Positions 1-10,645 of a stretch of DNA of 64,000 bases are shown here, piece by piece. The first letter of the stretch is position 1, and every line of letters begins with the position of its first letter. This stretch comes from Nemertoderma westbladi (lineage: Eukaryota; Xenacoelomorpha; Nemertodermatida; Nemertodermatidae), in the NCBI GenBank assembly GCA_032718475.1, contig JAUCBJ010008910.1:1-64000 (forward strand). The letters run 5' to 3'. Made by a program: the position numbers and the translations under genes. Below the pieces are notes generated by a model. It had not been told where the DNA came from, searched no databases, and worked only from the letters and a program-made list of their open reading frames with translations.

Positions 1-779
1 CATATATGTGGATTATAATTAAGCCATATCGTTGTGAGTAGTTTAAGTCATAACTCTGTTTATGTAGATAAAGCGCCACGTCCTAAAGGAACTGTTAATA
101 TTACCGAAGGTGAATAATATTGTCAGAGATTATATAATACTGTCAGTCGAATAATACATTAGGCTTACATAGCAATACAAATTAAACCGTCGAACCCAAT
201 CTCCCGGGAATATCCAGCGGGTGAATGGTCGCGCACGGATTGGTTTCGACTAGTGTAGTGAATCAAATACTTGTCATAGACTAAAAAGCAGATTTATTAT
301 CTAGAAGACATTCTAATTTGGCGGGTTAAACTGCCAAAGGTCTGAAAGCGCGAACAGGTTGTCTGTTGCGAACTGTCCAAGACTAATTCGGCTTTCTCAA
401 TCAATAATGGCTGCGTGGAAAGAGAGGTTTATAACATTTTAGTTTTTTTATTATTTTACTGTTCTGAATATTAATGGTGATAATTTCTGTAGGGCTACTT
501 ACTGTATTATTATTTTATCTAATATTATACATACATTTAAAATCTAATAAATATAAATATCAATTGTTTTATGTCTGGTCTGGGTGTGTGTTTATCATCG
601 GCTCAGATAGGGGCAATAAAAATTCATCCCTCTCCAGGGGAAATTCGACGCAAATAACAGCTGATTACTCTCAAAAATAAAACTGGAACCTGTTCTATTG
701 TGTTAGTTTATTGATTTGTTAGTTATATAGCTAATATGTTAGTATATAGCTTGTTAGAAAGATCTCGCCCAAGTTCCAC
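1..779. other. intergenic, no gene recognised
   Basis: No supported coding region. The only structure I see is an inverted repeat: the 13-bp arm at about 188-200 matches the reverse complement of about 239-251 with one mismatch, around a loop of roughly 38 bp. The short open frame at 474-680 has AT-rich, low-complexity composition and is probably chance. Confidence 0.5.
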
Positions 780-1420
780 CGTCCGCCGCTAGAGGGCGAA
801 TTGTCCGATAGTGAAAACCTGATCTCATTTGGTTGTTTTTAAAGCTTTGGTAGCTATCTACTACACCATAGGCTGTATCTTTATGGAGTTGCAGTGTCTT
901 CTACAATTCCCCAGTCTACCGCTAGAGGGCAAAATGTCTGGAAGTGAACATATTCTTCAACTTTGTTATTTAAAATCAGTTTGGACTGAAACTTCGTAGG
1001 CATCTACTACAGCATAGGCTGTATCTTTACAGAGTCACAGAATCGTCTACAGTTCCCCAGTCTGCCGCTATTAGGGGATGAAATGTCTGAAAGAGTAAAC
1101 CTACAATTTTGTTGTTTATGAATGTTTTTTTGCTGATACTAACCAGTGCAGAATTATGCAGTCTGCCACTAGGGGGCGAAATGTCTGAAATTAAAACCTT
1201 CCATTTTAATACGATAGAGTTGCTGCAGTGACCTACTGCACTATAGGTTATGTTTGCGAGGACGCTAACCACTACTCTGCAGTTATGCAGTTTTCCACTA
1301 AGTTGAAAATATCACACACGGAAAACCTTTTCCCATTTTATTATTTGTAATCCATTGGAGGTGTTACTTGGTAGGTATCTACTACAACATAAAGCCTTAT
1401 GTTTATTATTGTATGTAGCT
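780..1420. repeat. degenerate tandem repeat, unit about 130-150 bp
   Basis: Two landmark strings recur in alternation. One is 'gtctgccgctagagggcga' (variants near 782, 912, 1060, 1157 and 1283). The other is 'ctactacaccataggctgta' (variants near 860, 1006, 1229 and 1378). Four to five diverged units are visible, which looks like an old satellite or the repeat core of a non-autonomous element. Confidence 0.65.
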
Positions 1421-1535
1421 GCATCTAAAACGGGATCAGTCTGTTAGTCTTATGTAAAGTTTTGTTAAGTTAATTAATTAATTAATTTATGTTTGATATT
1501 GTCCATTGATTGATTGACTGTATAGAAGCTTGTGA

Positions 1536-1573
1536 ACTAGAAAGCCGTGGCCGAAGGCCACGGCCTTTCTAGT
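1536..1573. repeat. GC-rich hairpin
   Basis: A near-perfect inverted repeat: two 17-18 nt arms (actagaaagccgtggcc and its complement, with a one-base bulge) around a 3-nt loop gaa. It stands out from the AT-rich surroundings. Confidence 0.7.
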
Positions 1574-2403
1574 ACTTTAATATATTCCTGGTCAATCAGC
1601 TCAAACCTGTACTGTTGCGGACATAACATGTGTTCAGGATGTTTATATAACGCATCTAACAATATATCATCATATCATGCATTATACACTTTGATTACTT
1701 GCAACTCATATTTAAATTATATTTCGATTTCCTGACATTCGTCGAGGAGAATATTGTAGAAAAGCACACAATAAATGGCATTAATTTTTCTAAATTTTTA
1801 ATATAAATAGTTCCTTGCGCAGGTCTTCGGCAACAATGTTATTGAATCGATGGTCCCTGTACCCTATTTTTCTATTAGGTTCCTTATAATAGAACATTCC
1901 TATAAACCTAATAGGTTTATTTCCTATTAGGTTCCTATTAGGATCCAATAGGACGTTATTTGAAAGCGTTACTGTAGTTTCCAAGCCTCTTATCTTTAAG
2001 TTCGAGTACCGAGGCTGTAAAACTGACTGCTTTGTTTGAAAGTTGTGTGGACACATAACAAGGTATTGTAGGCCTACCAGAGCAGCTCGGTTTCAAGGTA
2101 TTGTAGGCCTACCAGAGCAGCTCGGTTTCAAGATATTGTACGCATACCAGAGCAGCTCGGTTTGTTTTCACAACATACAAAATGCATCAGTCGCTCCCAA
2201 TTTCAATTTAATTATTCACCTTTATGAATGTTATCTTGTTCTGTTGTAAGGTGAGGTGGTATATATAATAAGACTGTCTAACAATTGAAAGCAAGTCATA
2301 TCGTCACGGTTGCTTTTTGGTTTGTTGGTTTTACATACCTAATGATAAGTTATTTACTTCTTTCTTGACCTCAAGAAATAAATAAAATAAAATAATAATT
2401 TAT
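1574..2403. repeat. intergenic with two short tandem arrays
   Basis: No gene seen. At about 1872-1952 the motif cctattagg/cctaatagg recurs in both orientations. At 2060-2164 a 35-bp unit (starting aaggtattgtaggcctacc) is repeated three times; the first two copies are almost identical and the third is diverged. Confidence 0.7.
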
Positions 2404-2891
2404 ATAAGTAGATAGCGGGATAAATCACAATATTTCAACTCCCCTTGCGGGAGCCTTCCTCAGGTGATGAATTTAATCAACTACTTTTTACGGAGAAACC
2501 CTAAACATCCGGAATAATTGCACAAATTATAACAATAATAATGTACAATTTAAATTTCAAAGTTCCCGCCTACCCAAAACCAAGCTAATTCCAATAAAAC
2601 AAAGACGAATAGGCACATTTTCCGCAAGTTATTAAATCAATAATTACAAAGAGAATGCAGAAGGAATAAATACAGTTTTTTAGTTTTTAGACAATTAAAG
2701 AGATAAATAAATACTGTAGAATAAACCCGTCCGCATCCACCCTATACCAAATTTACCAAATAGGGAACAAATTGGTAAATAATAACAGTAGTTGATTAAA
2801 TTCCTCACCTGAGGAAGGCTCCCGCAAGGGCAGTTGAAATATTGTGATAATTAAATAATTATTGCAATTCATTGTCCCGCTATCTACTTAT
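2404..2891. mobile_element. foldback/MITE-like element with terminal inverted repeats
   Basis: The ends are inverted copies: 2404-2420 (ataagtagatagcggga) matches the complement of 2875-2891. A longer inner arm, 2424-2487, matches the complement of about 2771-2854, with a short unmatched spacer between the outer and inner arms on the right. The inner arm carries cttgcgggagccttcctcag. No ORF lies between the arms, so this is non-autonomous. The TA at each end may be the target duplication. The transposase family is unknown. Confidence 0.75.
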
Positions 2892-2943
2892 CTGACATCA
2901 ACATGAATGCAAACTCAGAATAATAGAATAATAATTTAATAAT

Positions 2944-3950
2944 TTTAAGATGCGTCTCAAGAAAGTCATGGGCTGTCCACCATGCTTATTCACTCCATGA
3001 GGCTGCCAAAGTACAAGATTATGCACTGGCTGGACCTCACGGCGAAAGCAATGTCCTGCAAAGCGGAGGCGATTTTGTTCTAGTGTCAAGCTTGGGGGAA
3101 CCAATGAGACACCTCCAATGTTATATAGTGTCTGGTTGGAGATGTGTGCATTGTATTTGACACAATGAACCCGGCGTAGCATTCTTGTGAATGTGCCATC
3201 CAGAGATTTGGTGTCCTCAGCAGTTAGAGCCCATCATTGACTCCCATAGAGGAGTACTGGAACTACTGCTGCTCTAAATAATCGGACCTTAAGGTTCTGA
3301 TTAATTCTCGGTGACTTCCAAATCCTGGAAAGCCTATTCAAGGCTGCCCATGCCTTTCCCTTACGTATTCCAAGGTCCTCACCTGACTTCCGGATCCATG
3401 ATCCCAGGTAACAGAAGTCATCCACATGCTCAAGCATACCATCTTTTGAGCTTATGCTCATCTGATCAGAGACTTGCTGAGGACTTTCAAAGTTAACTGT
3501 CAAAATTTTGGTCTTTCTGGAGTTAATAAAAAGACCAACACTAGAAGCAGCATGTTCTATTGAGCTGAGGAGCCGTTGGGCTCCCTCTAGTGATTCTGAG
3601 AGTACTCCTAAGTCATCAGCAAAGTCTAGATCAGTTAGGTACTTGGCAGGATTTCCTCGACTTCTGGAGCCAGTAGGTGGAGATATCATCACCCGATCAT
3701 CATTATGATGATCTAAGGACATGCGTAGAACATAGTCAACTACAATTATGAACAAGAATGGTGCAAGTGTGTCTCCCTGGAGGACGCCCCATAACACTTC
3801 AAATGGTTCTGTGTCACCGTCAACAGTAGACACAAATGTTGTCGAACCATCGTATACTGATCTGATTGCTGCAATAATTTCATCAGGAATCCAATATAAT
3901 GAAAGTATGCTGAACATACGTGAGCGAGAGACTGAATCAAAGGCCTTGAA
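2944..3950 (-). pseudogene. fragment of non-LTR retrotransposon family 1 (RT and C-terminal part)
   Basis: This is a truncated copy of the element that is complete at 15999-19762, in the same minus orientation and matching about 16148-17155. It keeps the second half of the reverse transcriptase, including VLQGDTLAPFLFIIVVDYVL and the FADD catalytic box. The C-terminal domain is open to about 3234 and is broken beyond that by a stop (tgg to tga in the 'CW' region). Both ends are missing: homology stops at 2944, before the 3' tail, and at 3950, before the N-terminal RT and endonuclease. The downstream reading frame 2898-3182 belongs to the same relic. No target duplication was found. Confidence 0.9.
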
Positions 3951-4335
3951 TATATTGATATACCTATAAATTACTAGGGATAAAATAAACAGTGTACAAT
4001 TAATTAGATGTAACATGACATTTGACGCAACAATCTTGTGTATTTAGTATCATGCTTTAAATGCAACAAACAAGGGGTGGGCTCAGCCATGAAATTCAAA
4101 GCTAGGATAGGATACTATAAATCTCAGATAAACTAACAGAAAGATACGTAGAAAGATAGGTAGAATTGATGCACATTTCATCAAAATAGAAGACCATTCC
4201 TTAGCAGATTTTCGTATAATTTATACCAGAATACTTAATATATATCTAGCATTCCAATGGCTTTACCATTTTCCATAAAGTAAATATCATTAATTAGTAT
4301 ACAATAAAATACACCATTTGAAGTTTGATTATAAG
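3951..4335. other. AT-rich spacer upstream of the transporter gene
   Basis: No gene or repeat recognised. It presumably contains the promoter and 5' UTR of the gene starting at 4336. I see no convincing TATA or initiator and cannot place a transcription start. Confidence 0.4.
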
Positions 4336-5640
4336 ATGTCAGAAGGAGAAGCTTCCATTATATCATGTGAGAATACAAATAAAATTATTACTAACCAGAA
4401 TGGCCATCAAAAGGGCTGGCGACTTTACATGTTGGTGGCCATATTGCTCATGTATCAATTGATACCAGGATGGTGTCAGAATCTAATGGAAACATTCTTT
4501 CCAATTATTGTAGAAGAACGTGGTTGGTCGAAGACAATGATTGGTGCATTTTTAGCAATGTTTGCTACTATTAGACTTATAATATACATTACTTTTCCTC
4601 CTTACTCTATCAACAATTGGGGAACTCGGATATCTTTGGGCCTATTCGGTACAATTGGTACAGTTTCCCAATTGGCATTCGGTTTTGTAGAATATATCCC
4701 AAATAACAGCAATGGATTATATACATTCGCCTGTTTTTCTCTGCGCATCATCGAAGCAGTTGGACTCAACATCAGTTATATATATTCATACAGTCTATTG
4801 ATGGAATTATGGCCTTCCCGAAGAACTTTATTAGCTAGTTTATCTGTAGTTAGTGATGGTATTGGATGCATGGTTGCACCAGTTTTTGGTTCATCCATTT
4901 TTGTTTCATTGGGTTTTGAGTTCCCATTTATAATATCTAGTTTGATGTTTCTTATTATTGTCCTTTACTGCTGGTTGGAGTCGCCACAATATATTTACGA
5001 CAGATGTGAATCGAAAGACAGACCATCTATTGTTGTGCTTCTGACAAATCCAGCAATTTCACTTATATTCATTTTAATTGTATATAACAGAATACTACCA
5101 TCCTTTATCGTTGCAAACTATGCTGCTTACATTCACCGTAACTACAATGTCAACCAGTACAATATTGGTCGTATCTATATGATATTTCCAGGACTTTATG
5201 CTTCTACTGCTCTAATACTATCCTTAATGATGAATAAATTGAAAACCATCTTACCAACTGTATTTGGTGCAATGTTACTAGCAGTGTCAATGCAACTAAT
5301 AGGTCCAACAGAGCTACTCGGTTTACCTCATGTTCTCACCATATCTATCACTGGATATGCACTTCTTGGATTCAGTACTGGACTAATTGAAACACCTGGA
5401 CTGGAAACACAAACACAACTAGCTGTGAATATTTCTGGTTATCATGATAATGTAGATACAAGAACACTTCTCCAACAAATGTATAAAATTGCGCTCTCTA
5501 TTGGAGGTATTATAGGTCCTGTAATTGGTGGATTGTTTAACGATTACTTTGGTATGGAACTTGCTTGCTCGCTTCTCAGTTTGTTGGGGTTGCCATTTAT
5601 ATTCGCTCTGGTTGCTGTGTTCGCTTTGAGAGGATGGTGA
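4336..5640 (+). CDS. MFS transporter, SLC18B1-like, intact intronless copy 1
   Basis: A 434-residue membrane protein with about twelve hydrophobic segments, the usual size for a major-facilitator transporter. The start is the ATG at 4336 (MSEGEAS), which is shared by the two paralogues at 13588-14890 and 52576-53877; the frame is open a few codons further upstream but without ATG. The N-terminal half has GWCQNLMETFFPIIVEERGW, followed by RIIEAVGL..ELWPSRRTLLASLSV, which resembles SLC18B1/vesicular-amine-type carriers. The C-terminal half has QLIGPTELLGLPH and GPVIGGLFNDYFGMELA, also typical of that group. The substrate cannot be read from the sequence; SLC18B1 of vertebrates moves polyamines, which is only a hint here. 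There are no introns, so this may be a retrocopy or an intron-poor tandem family. It differs clearly from the other two copies, which are nearly identical to each other, so it is the older paralogue. Confidence 0.8.
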   Translation: MSEGEASIISCENTNKIITNQNGHQKGWRLYMLVAILLMYQLIPGWCQNLMETFFPIIVEERGWSKTMIGAFLAMFATIRLIIYITFPPYSINNWGTRISLGLFGTIGTVSQLAFGFVEYIPNNSNGLYTFACFSLRIIEAVGLNISYIYSYSLLMELWPSRRTLLASLSVVSDGIGCMVAPVFGSSIFVSLGFEFPFIISSLMFLIIVLYCWLESPQYIYDRCESKDRPSIVVLLTNPAISLIFILIVYNRILPSFIVANYAAYIHRNYNVNQYNIGRIYMIFPGLYASTALILSLMMNKLKTILPTVFGAMLLAVSMQLIGPTELLGLPHVLTISITGYALLGFSTGLIETPGLETQTQLAVNISGYHDNVDTRTLLQQMYKIALSIGGIIGPVIGGLFNDYFGMELACSLLSLLGLPFIFALVAVFALRGW

Positions 5641-6609
5641 GATTGTCATAAATAGATATAGGAATTCACATGTTTGGGGGCTTTTCGATCCTTTGCTTTG
5701 TTATATCTTGATGTGGTTGGTAATTATATATTATATTGATTTACTTTTTCTTGTGTTTTTAGTTATTATTCGAAAATTGAGATCATTATTTAGCTGCAAT
5801 CGTTTAAAAAAGGTGCCTCCATCGATATTATTCCAGTCATGCAGCAGCTATTCATCAAACTTATAGTGATTTACTGGTAGCTATGGATTGCAGACATTGC
5901 TGGGATTGCAAATATGTAAAAAAATCAACTTAATTGGGAAATAGCTGAGATATGAGCATTCGAAATTTTAATGCATTATTTTGCTTCTGCTAAAGGCCAT
6001 TTATTATATTTAATAAATACACATAATTGTGGGACATTTTGGTTATCTATTAAGTCGCTCTTAGACATAAACTGAAAAAAAGAATGCGAATAGCATAATT
6101 TTTTAGTTAATGGGTAAGGCCTACCTACTACTGACTTTAGAGAGAGTTGACTGCTCCAATAGTTGTTGTATGTATTTAATTAAAATCGTATTAATACCAA
6201 CATTAATACTGTGGAGAGTACATTCTTTGCCAAGTTTATAAGGATGAATGTCTCCTATGATTCTCTATAGGCTAACATTATATTTTGAAATGTAAAAATC
6301 ACTGATATTTTATAGGTTAATGACATTTAGCGGCTGAGATCACTTTCTCTCAGACTCCTTCAGACCATAGGCAAACATTAAGCCTACTGCTTGTTTGTAA
6401 TTTGTTGCATGCCAGATGATGGCCCACTCACTCTCACTGAATCGAATGAAAGCGAATATCTATTAGCATAATGCGAATTTCTTGTCAGATGAATGATTTA
6501 TTAGTTATTGCATACTGCTACTGCTTGAATGCTCTAATAGTTGTTGAATGTATTTAATTAAAATCATCAGAGTAATTAGTTGTTCAGAAATGGAAAAAAT
6601 GAAAAAGAA
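5641..6609. other. intergenic, no gene recognised
   Basis: AT-rich sequence following the transporter stop codon. The phrase 'gttgttg(t/a)atgtatttaattaaaatc' occurs twice (about 6162 and 6541), suggesting a short duplicated block. Nothing else is supported. Confidence 0.4.
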
Positions 6610-6701
6610 TCTCACCAGGGGTTGAACCAGCGCTTATCCTTATGTTTCGGCCAATCAAGCCTCTTCAGTAGTGCTAATACTGTAGGTTCAGCCACTCTCC
6701 C
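6610..6701 (-). pseudogene. tRNA-like sequence or SINE head
   Basis: On the minus strand there is an A-box-like GTGGCTGAACC (6685-6695) and a B-box GGTTCAACCCC (6618-6628), followed by a T-run (attctttttc) that could end Pol III transcription. The spacing is longer than in a simple tRNA and I could not fold a clean cloverleaf. It is more likely a tRNA-derived SINE relic or tRNA pseudogene than a working tRNA gene. Confidence 0.35.
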
Positions 6702-7156
6702 CTCAACTGACAATTTTTGTGCGGGAAGGTTCAAACTTTAAAGGTAATTTTATCACATTATGGTATTTTTAATTTTTAAAACACTACTTCTCCACCATAT
6801 TTCAACCAATTTGAAAGTTTTTGGTATCAAATGAAAGCTACTAGTCTGTGCAATAATACAATTCAAGCAGTTTTTTTTAGTTTTGCAATTGTTCATCTGT
6901 TATTGATTTTTTACGAAAAAGAACAGTGGTTTTTTTCAAAATTTGAAAATTATTTTGAAAAATGCTGGTATTTTCCTTTAAAAGTACGAAACAAAAATTA
7001 AGCTCGAATTTTTTCATATAATCATCCATGATGATTCCAAAAAAATAGCACTTCTTACCCCAGTCAAAAATGAACATGCAATAAGCATGTGGTCATGCAC
7101 AAAAAAGGGCATGCATAATGCACGTGGAAAATTTCACCCCCATTCCAAATCATTCA
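6702..7156. other. intergenic, no gene recognised
   Basis: AT-rich, with long A/T runs around 6865-6960. The open frame 6877-7077 on the minus strand is rich in F, K and N and is most likely chance. Confidence 0.4.
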
Positions 7157-8261
7157 AAATCCAGAAGTGCCGAAATGACCTATATAAGGCGCAGAAAGAG
7201 TCCCGACTCAAACAGACTACAGCGGCCCCAAGAATGCAGTTAAGGCTGCATCTAGGTCCCTGAACAGGCAGTACTCTGTTAATATACAGGAGCTAATAAA
7301 TCAACAGGTTGATGCCATCAATGATGCTGACGACAGCATGCAATCATCCCAGGCATGGAAATCGATTAACTTGCTTACTGGGCGGAAAAGCCAACCAACC
7401 ACCAAGGTTAAGGCTGAATCACCAGCCGATCGCCTCAATGGTTGGAAGGCCCACTTTAAAAAGCTCCTCAATAATGACAGTGTTCCCCCTGAGATCTTTA
7501 AAATACCTGAGTGTTTAAAGATCATCTATCCCATCATAGTAGACATGTACCGTACAACAAGAGTCCCACAAGAAATGAAAACAATAAGTTGGTGCCAGTT
7601 CCCAAGAAGGGCAACCTAACACTCTATGGTTCTTTTCGGGGAATCTCATTGATCTCGATTGCTGCAAAGTTATATAATAGAATTCTATTAAATCGCATCA
7701 GGGATCCCATTGAGAGACTGCTCCGTGGAAATCAGAATGGGTTCCGTAAAGGTCGTGGGACCATGGAGCCCATTTTGGCACTTAGAAGGATAATTGACGA
7801 GTTATCAAAAAAGAAAGACAGGCATCTGGCTGTTATCTTTGTTAAGGATAATTGACGAGTTATCAAAAAAGAAAGACAGGCATCTGGCTGTTATCTTTGT
7901 TGACTTCTTCAAGGCCTTTGATTCAGTCTCCCGCTCACGTATGTTCAGCATACTTTCATTATATGGGATTCCTGATGAAATTATTGCAGCAATCAGATCA
8001 GTATGCGACGGTTCCAGCCAGTGCCAGGTGAGGACCAGCCAGTGCATAATCTTGTACTTTGGCAGCCTCATGGAGTGAATACGCATGGTGGACAGCCCAT
8101 GACTTTCTTGAGACGCATCTTAAAGGACACTGGCCTTGAAGATGCGGATGATCTAGCAAATGTCATGGGTGATAGGGAGTTGTGGCGGTGCAATTTTGTT
8201 GACAAGCCGGCACAGCATTCTTAAAAATGCAGCTGCAATGCAGCATGCCGATCCTAGTAGT
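7157..8261 (+). mobile_element. internally deleted and rearranged family 1 retrotransposon copy
   Basis: Plus-strand copy of the element complete at 15999-19762. It starts inside the linker between endonuclease and RT. A block encoding the start of the RT is missing at about 7483. A segment of about 58 bp (aaggataattgacgagttat..., 7785-7843) is repeated directly at 7844-7901. A second deletion at about 8010 joins the mid-RT region to the extreme C-terminus (QPVHNLVLWQPHGVN). The 3' end is intact: stop codon, short hairpin tgcagctgca, then cctagtagta, the tail type seen in the complete copy. No function is possible. Confidence 0.9.
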
Positions 8262-8306
8262 ATTCATTGTTGCAACATTATTGAAAATTTTTACAAAATA
8301 TGAATA

Positions 8307-8930
8307 TTAATTATTATTATTATTATTATCGCTACGTTTATAGTCAATGTAATTTTTAATGTAACAATTATGATGACGAAATATATCCGATCTAAATCTT
8401 AAATGTTCGGGTGTTTCCTGACGTAAATCAATTAAGAAATTCGAAAATGGCTCAATAGTCGCATCTTGATAGGAATCTACTAAAAATGTTGTCTGCCTGG
8501 GTAACATCTGCTTCGCAAAATTTAAAACTGATAAACTGTCTCGCAGATTTTTCATTAATACTAAGGTATGGCATTAATTGATCTTGTACGGTTATGCTTC
8601 CCACCGTAAAACATGTTTTCGTTATGAAACAAATAAATATATTGGAATGATGAGCAACCTTAGTAAATAATACAGTTAAGGTTGTACTGGACTCGGTTTC
8701 TGTTAATAAATCGTATATAATTAATAAATCTCGACTATTTACTAAACTATCTATATTTTCAGGCAAACCTTTGTAAAAGGTGGATAATACCTGGAATAGT
8801 TGGGGGATCGCTCCCGTAACAATACAATACTCGCAAGGGGGATTCATTGAAGCAACCATTCTTGTGTTTAATTAAGTTGCTGACAAAGGTAGATTTACCT
8901 CAACCGGATGGACCAGAAATTATCATACTC
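8307..8930 (-). pseudogene. relic of a viral-type DNA-packaging ATPase (A32/FtsK-HerA-like)
   Basis: Reading from about 8930 leftward, there is a Walker A motif GPSG-x-GKST in which x is an in-frame TGA stop (near 8910). Then come FYKGLPENIDSLVNSRDLLI, a Walker B-like stretch (LIIYDL) and TKVAHHSN. The frame then shifts and continues at 8307-8555 with MKNLRDSLSVLNFAKQMLP and QDATIEPFSNFLIDL. From memory this motif order matches the packaging ATPases of Polinton/adintovirus-like and related DNA viruses, and copies are common in invertebrate genomes. At least one stop and one or more frameshifts make it non-functional. I see no capsid, integrase or polymerase B gene beside it, so it is an isolated fossil. 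The family call is from motif memory and needs a profile search. Confidence 0.6.
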
Positions 8931-9019
8931 GTTCCCATTTGAAAATTTAAATTATATTGTTAGTGTATTCAATTCCGCTAGCCAGCCCCATAAAGCGAGC
9001 TTTAAGCAATATTGGGAAC

Positions 9020-9048
9020 ACGAGGTTGATATCCAATATCAACCTCGT
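9020..9048. repeat. 13-bp-stem hairpin
   Basis: acgaggttgatat, loop cca, then atatcaacctcgt: a perfect 13-bp inverted repeat. It lies between the ATPase relic and the gag-like gene. A smaller one (caggggttacacccctg) follows at about 9107. Confidence 0.8.
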
Positions 9049-9569
9049 ATCACCCCAATAAAGTGGGGACAAGAAAACCCCAGAGGACATACGCACAACA
9101 GGGGTCAGGGGTTACACCCCTGAGAGAGAGAGGGAATAACAGGAGCAACGGGAAACACTCGAGGGAAGGTGAAGGGGCGACAATTAGGTTATTAGCCAAT
9201 AGGGGGGAAGTATCGACTGGGTAGAGCAATATGGCCAACCGTGCAATATATTACCGGTCCATGCATTATTTCATTCACTTGTAGTAAGTCAGCTAGTTAG
9301 GACAGTAGCGGAACTCTAGTTACCGTCTCCGTCTACCGTCAGCAGTACATATCATTTACCGGTACATTATATCATACATCAACCATCTGTGCTATTATCT
9401 TTACTATATTATATTCCAAATCCATATACACCGATCAATCAATAACTCAGAACTCTTTACATCTTTCACACACGGCGGGGACGTGTAAGCTAGAAACCAA
9501 AACCGGATAAACCGGGATCCTCCGTAGATCCTGTCACAGTAACTATATCAACTACTGCCTGACTACAAG
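9049..9569 (+). other. leader region of the gag-like gene
   Basis: GC-richer DNA with gagagagagagg at about 9125 and no ORF that I trust. The arrangement (no ORF, then a GC-rich gag-like gene) would fit the LTR/leader of a retroelement, but no second LTR or primer-binding site was found. Confidence 0.3.
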
Positions 9570-10645
9570 ATGAGTCGAATAGGAGAGACGACACCGCCGC
9601 GGACCCCGGACGGCGATCTAACGATCCGCGAGGCCGCGACACGACGGTATAGGCCCACGACACTGGACCCATTGCCAACGGGTGACCCGGTGATCCAACA
9701 CGAGGGGAGCCGTCTACAACTAGAGGACGAGTCGGGAGGAGAGAGAGACGAGTCGACACACAACGGCGGTCGACGTGCCAGTGTCGCCGGCCAGCCACAG
9801 GCCGAGGGCGACGGACGGCCCACCGGAATGGCGACGGTGGGGCCGCCGGTACGACGCCGGACCCGGAGAGATAGAGGGGATGTCGGTGACGAGGACATCG
9901 GGGTCAGCGATCGACTTCGACGGGCCTACAAAGCGACCCGGAAGTTACTCAAAGAGACTAAAGGAGGGGCCAAGATAGATCAGGTCAAGTTGAAAAGACG
10001 ACTAGGTGAGTCGAATGAACATTTTAACTACTTGATGCGTTTTGGGCAGAGAGAACTAGCCGATGAGAGAGCGAGAGGGGTTGCCACCGAACTGTTTGAA
10101 CTATGGGAATGTAGGGGTATGGAACCTAGCGTAGTGTACGTAGGGCCATACTTAGTCGATGCCCGGGGACTAAAATTAGTGGGTTGGAAGAGACCGCAGG
10201 AGGGCGAATACGAGGTTAACCCCGAGGATTCGGTCTTGTCAGTCGGAGAAAGTTCCAGAAAAAGGGGGGGGGGGTTAGTAGGATGGGAAGGCGGACGGAA
10301 TCCGTCACAACCGATAAGTCTGCTCCATCCTCCGTAAAAGAAAGACGGGTGAGGGAAATAAATGCAGCGTGTCATCTTGATCTGATAGCGCAAGACCAGA
10401 GAGAAGTAGAGAGACAGTTAGAGGAGGGGAGAGCGCTATTAGAGAAAGAAATGGAACTGGTTAGAGAGACTGGAGAGAGGGCCGAGAAAGCCGCAAGAAG
10501 CTTCAGGGAGTGTGAGGAAATAGGGAGGAAGGGACAAGAAGAGCATGAGGCGAGAGAGGGGAGTGAACGTAAAGAGTGCGAGGCAGAACGTAAAGAGCGC
10601 GAGGCAGAACGTAAAGAGCGTGAGGTGGCAACATCAAAATATTAA
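9570..10645 (+). pseudogene. gag-like GC-rich gene in two overlapping frames (unrecognised family)
   Basis: The first frame, 9570-10337, starts at ATG 9570. Its N-terminus is charged and proline-rich, followed by a compact domain (RRAYKATRKLLKETKG ... ESNEHFNYLMRFGQRELADE ... ATELFELWECRGMEP). The second frame, 10283-10645, continues with a long charged coiled coil (EVERQLEEGRALLEKEMEL; ECEAERKEREAERKERE). The overlap lies just after a run of eleven G (10264-10274), so a G-run indel, or programmed slippage there, would join them into one protein of about 350 residues. GC content and codon use are unlike the surroundings. Degenerate relatives lie at 12464-13060 and 51452-52050. A gag/capsid role is inferred from the coiled coil, multicopy status and lack of introns. 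No zinc knuckle, protease or RT follows before the sequence changes at about 10650. Confidence 0.45.

Noticed and set aside
2420-2460. cttgcgggagccttcc in the MITE arm as another copy of the BEL-1 palindrome
   Set aside because: The shared letters agccttcc are not arranged as the same stem and loop; the match is too short to claim kinship.
8908-9123. Plus-strand ORF MDQKLSYSFPF...
   Set aside because: It overlaps the Walker A region of the ATPase relic on the other strand and a hairpin; no domain of its own.
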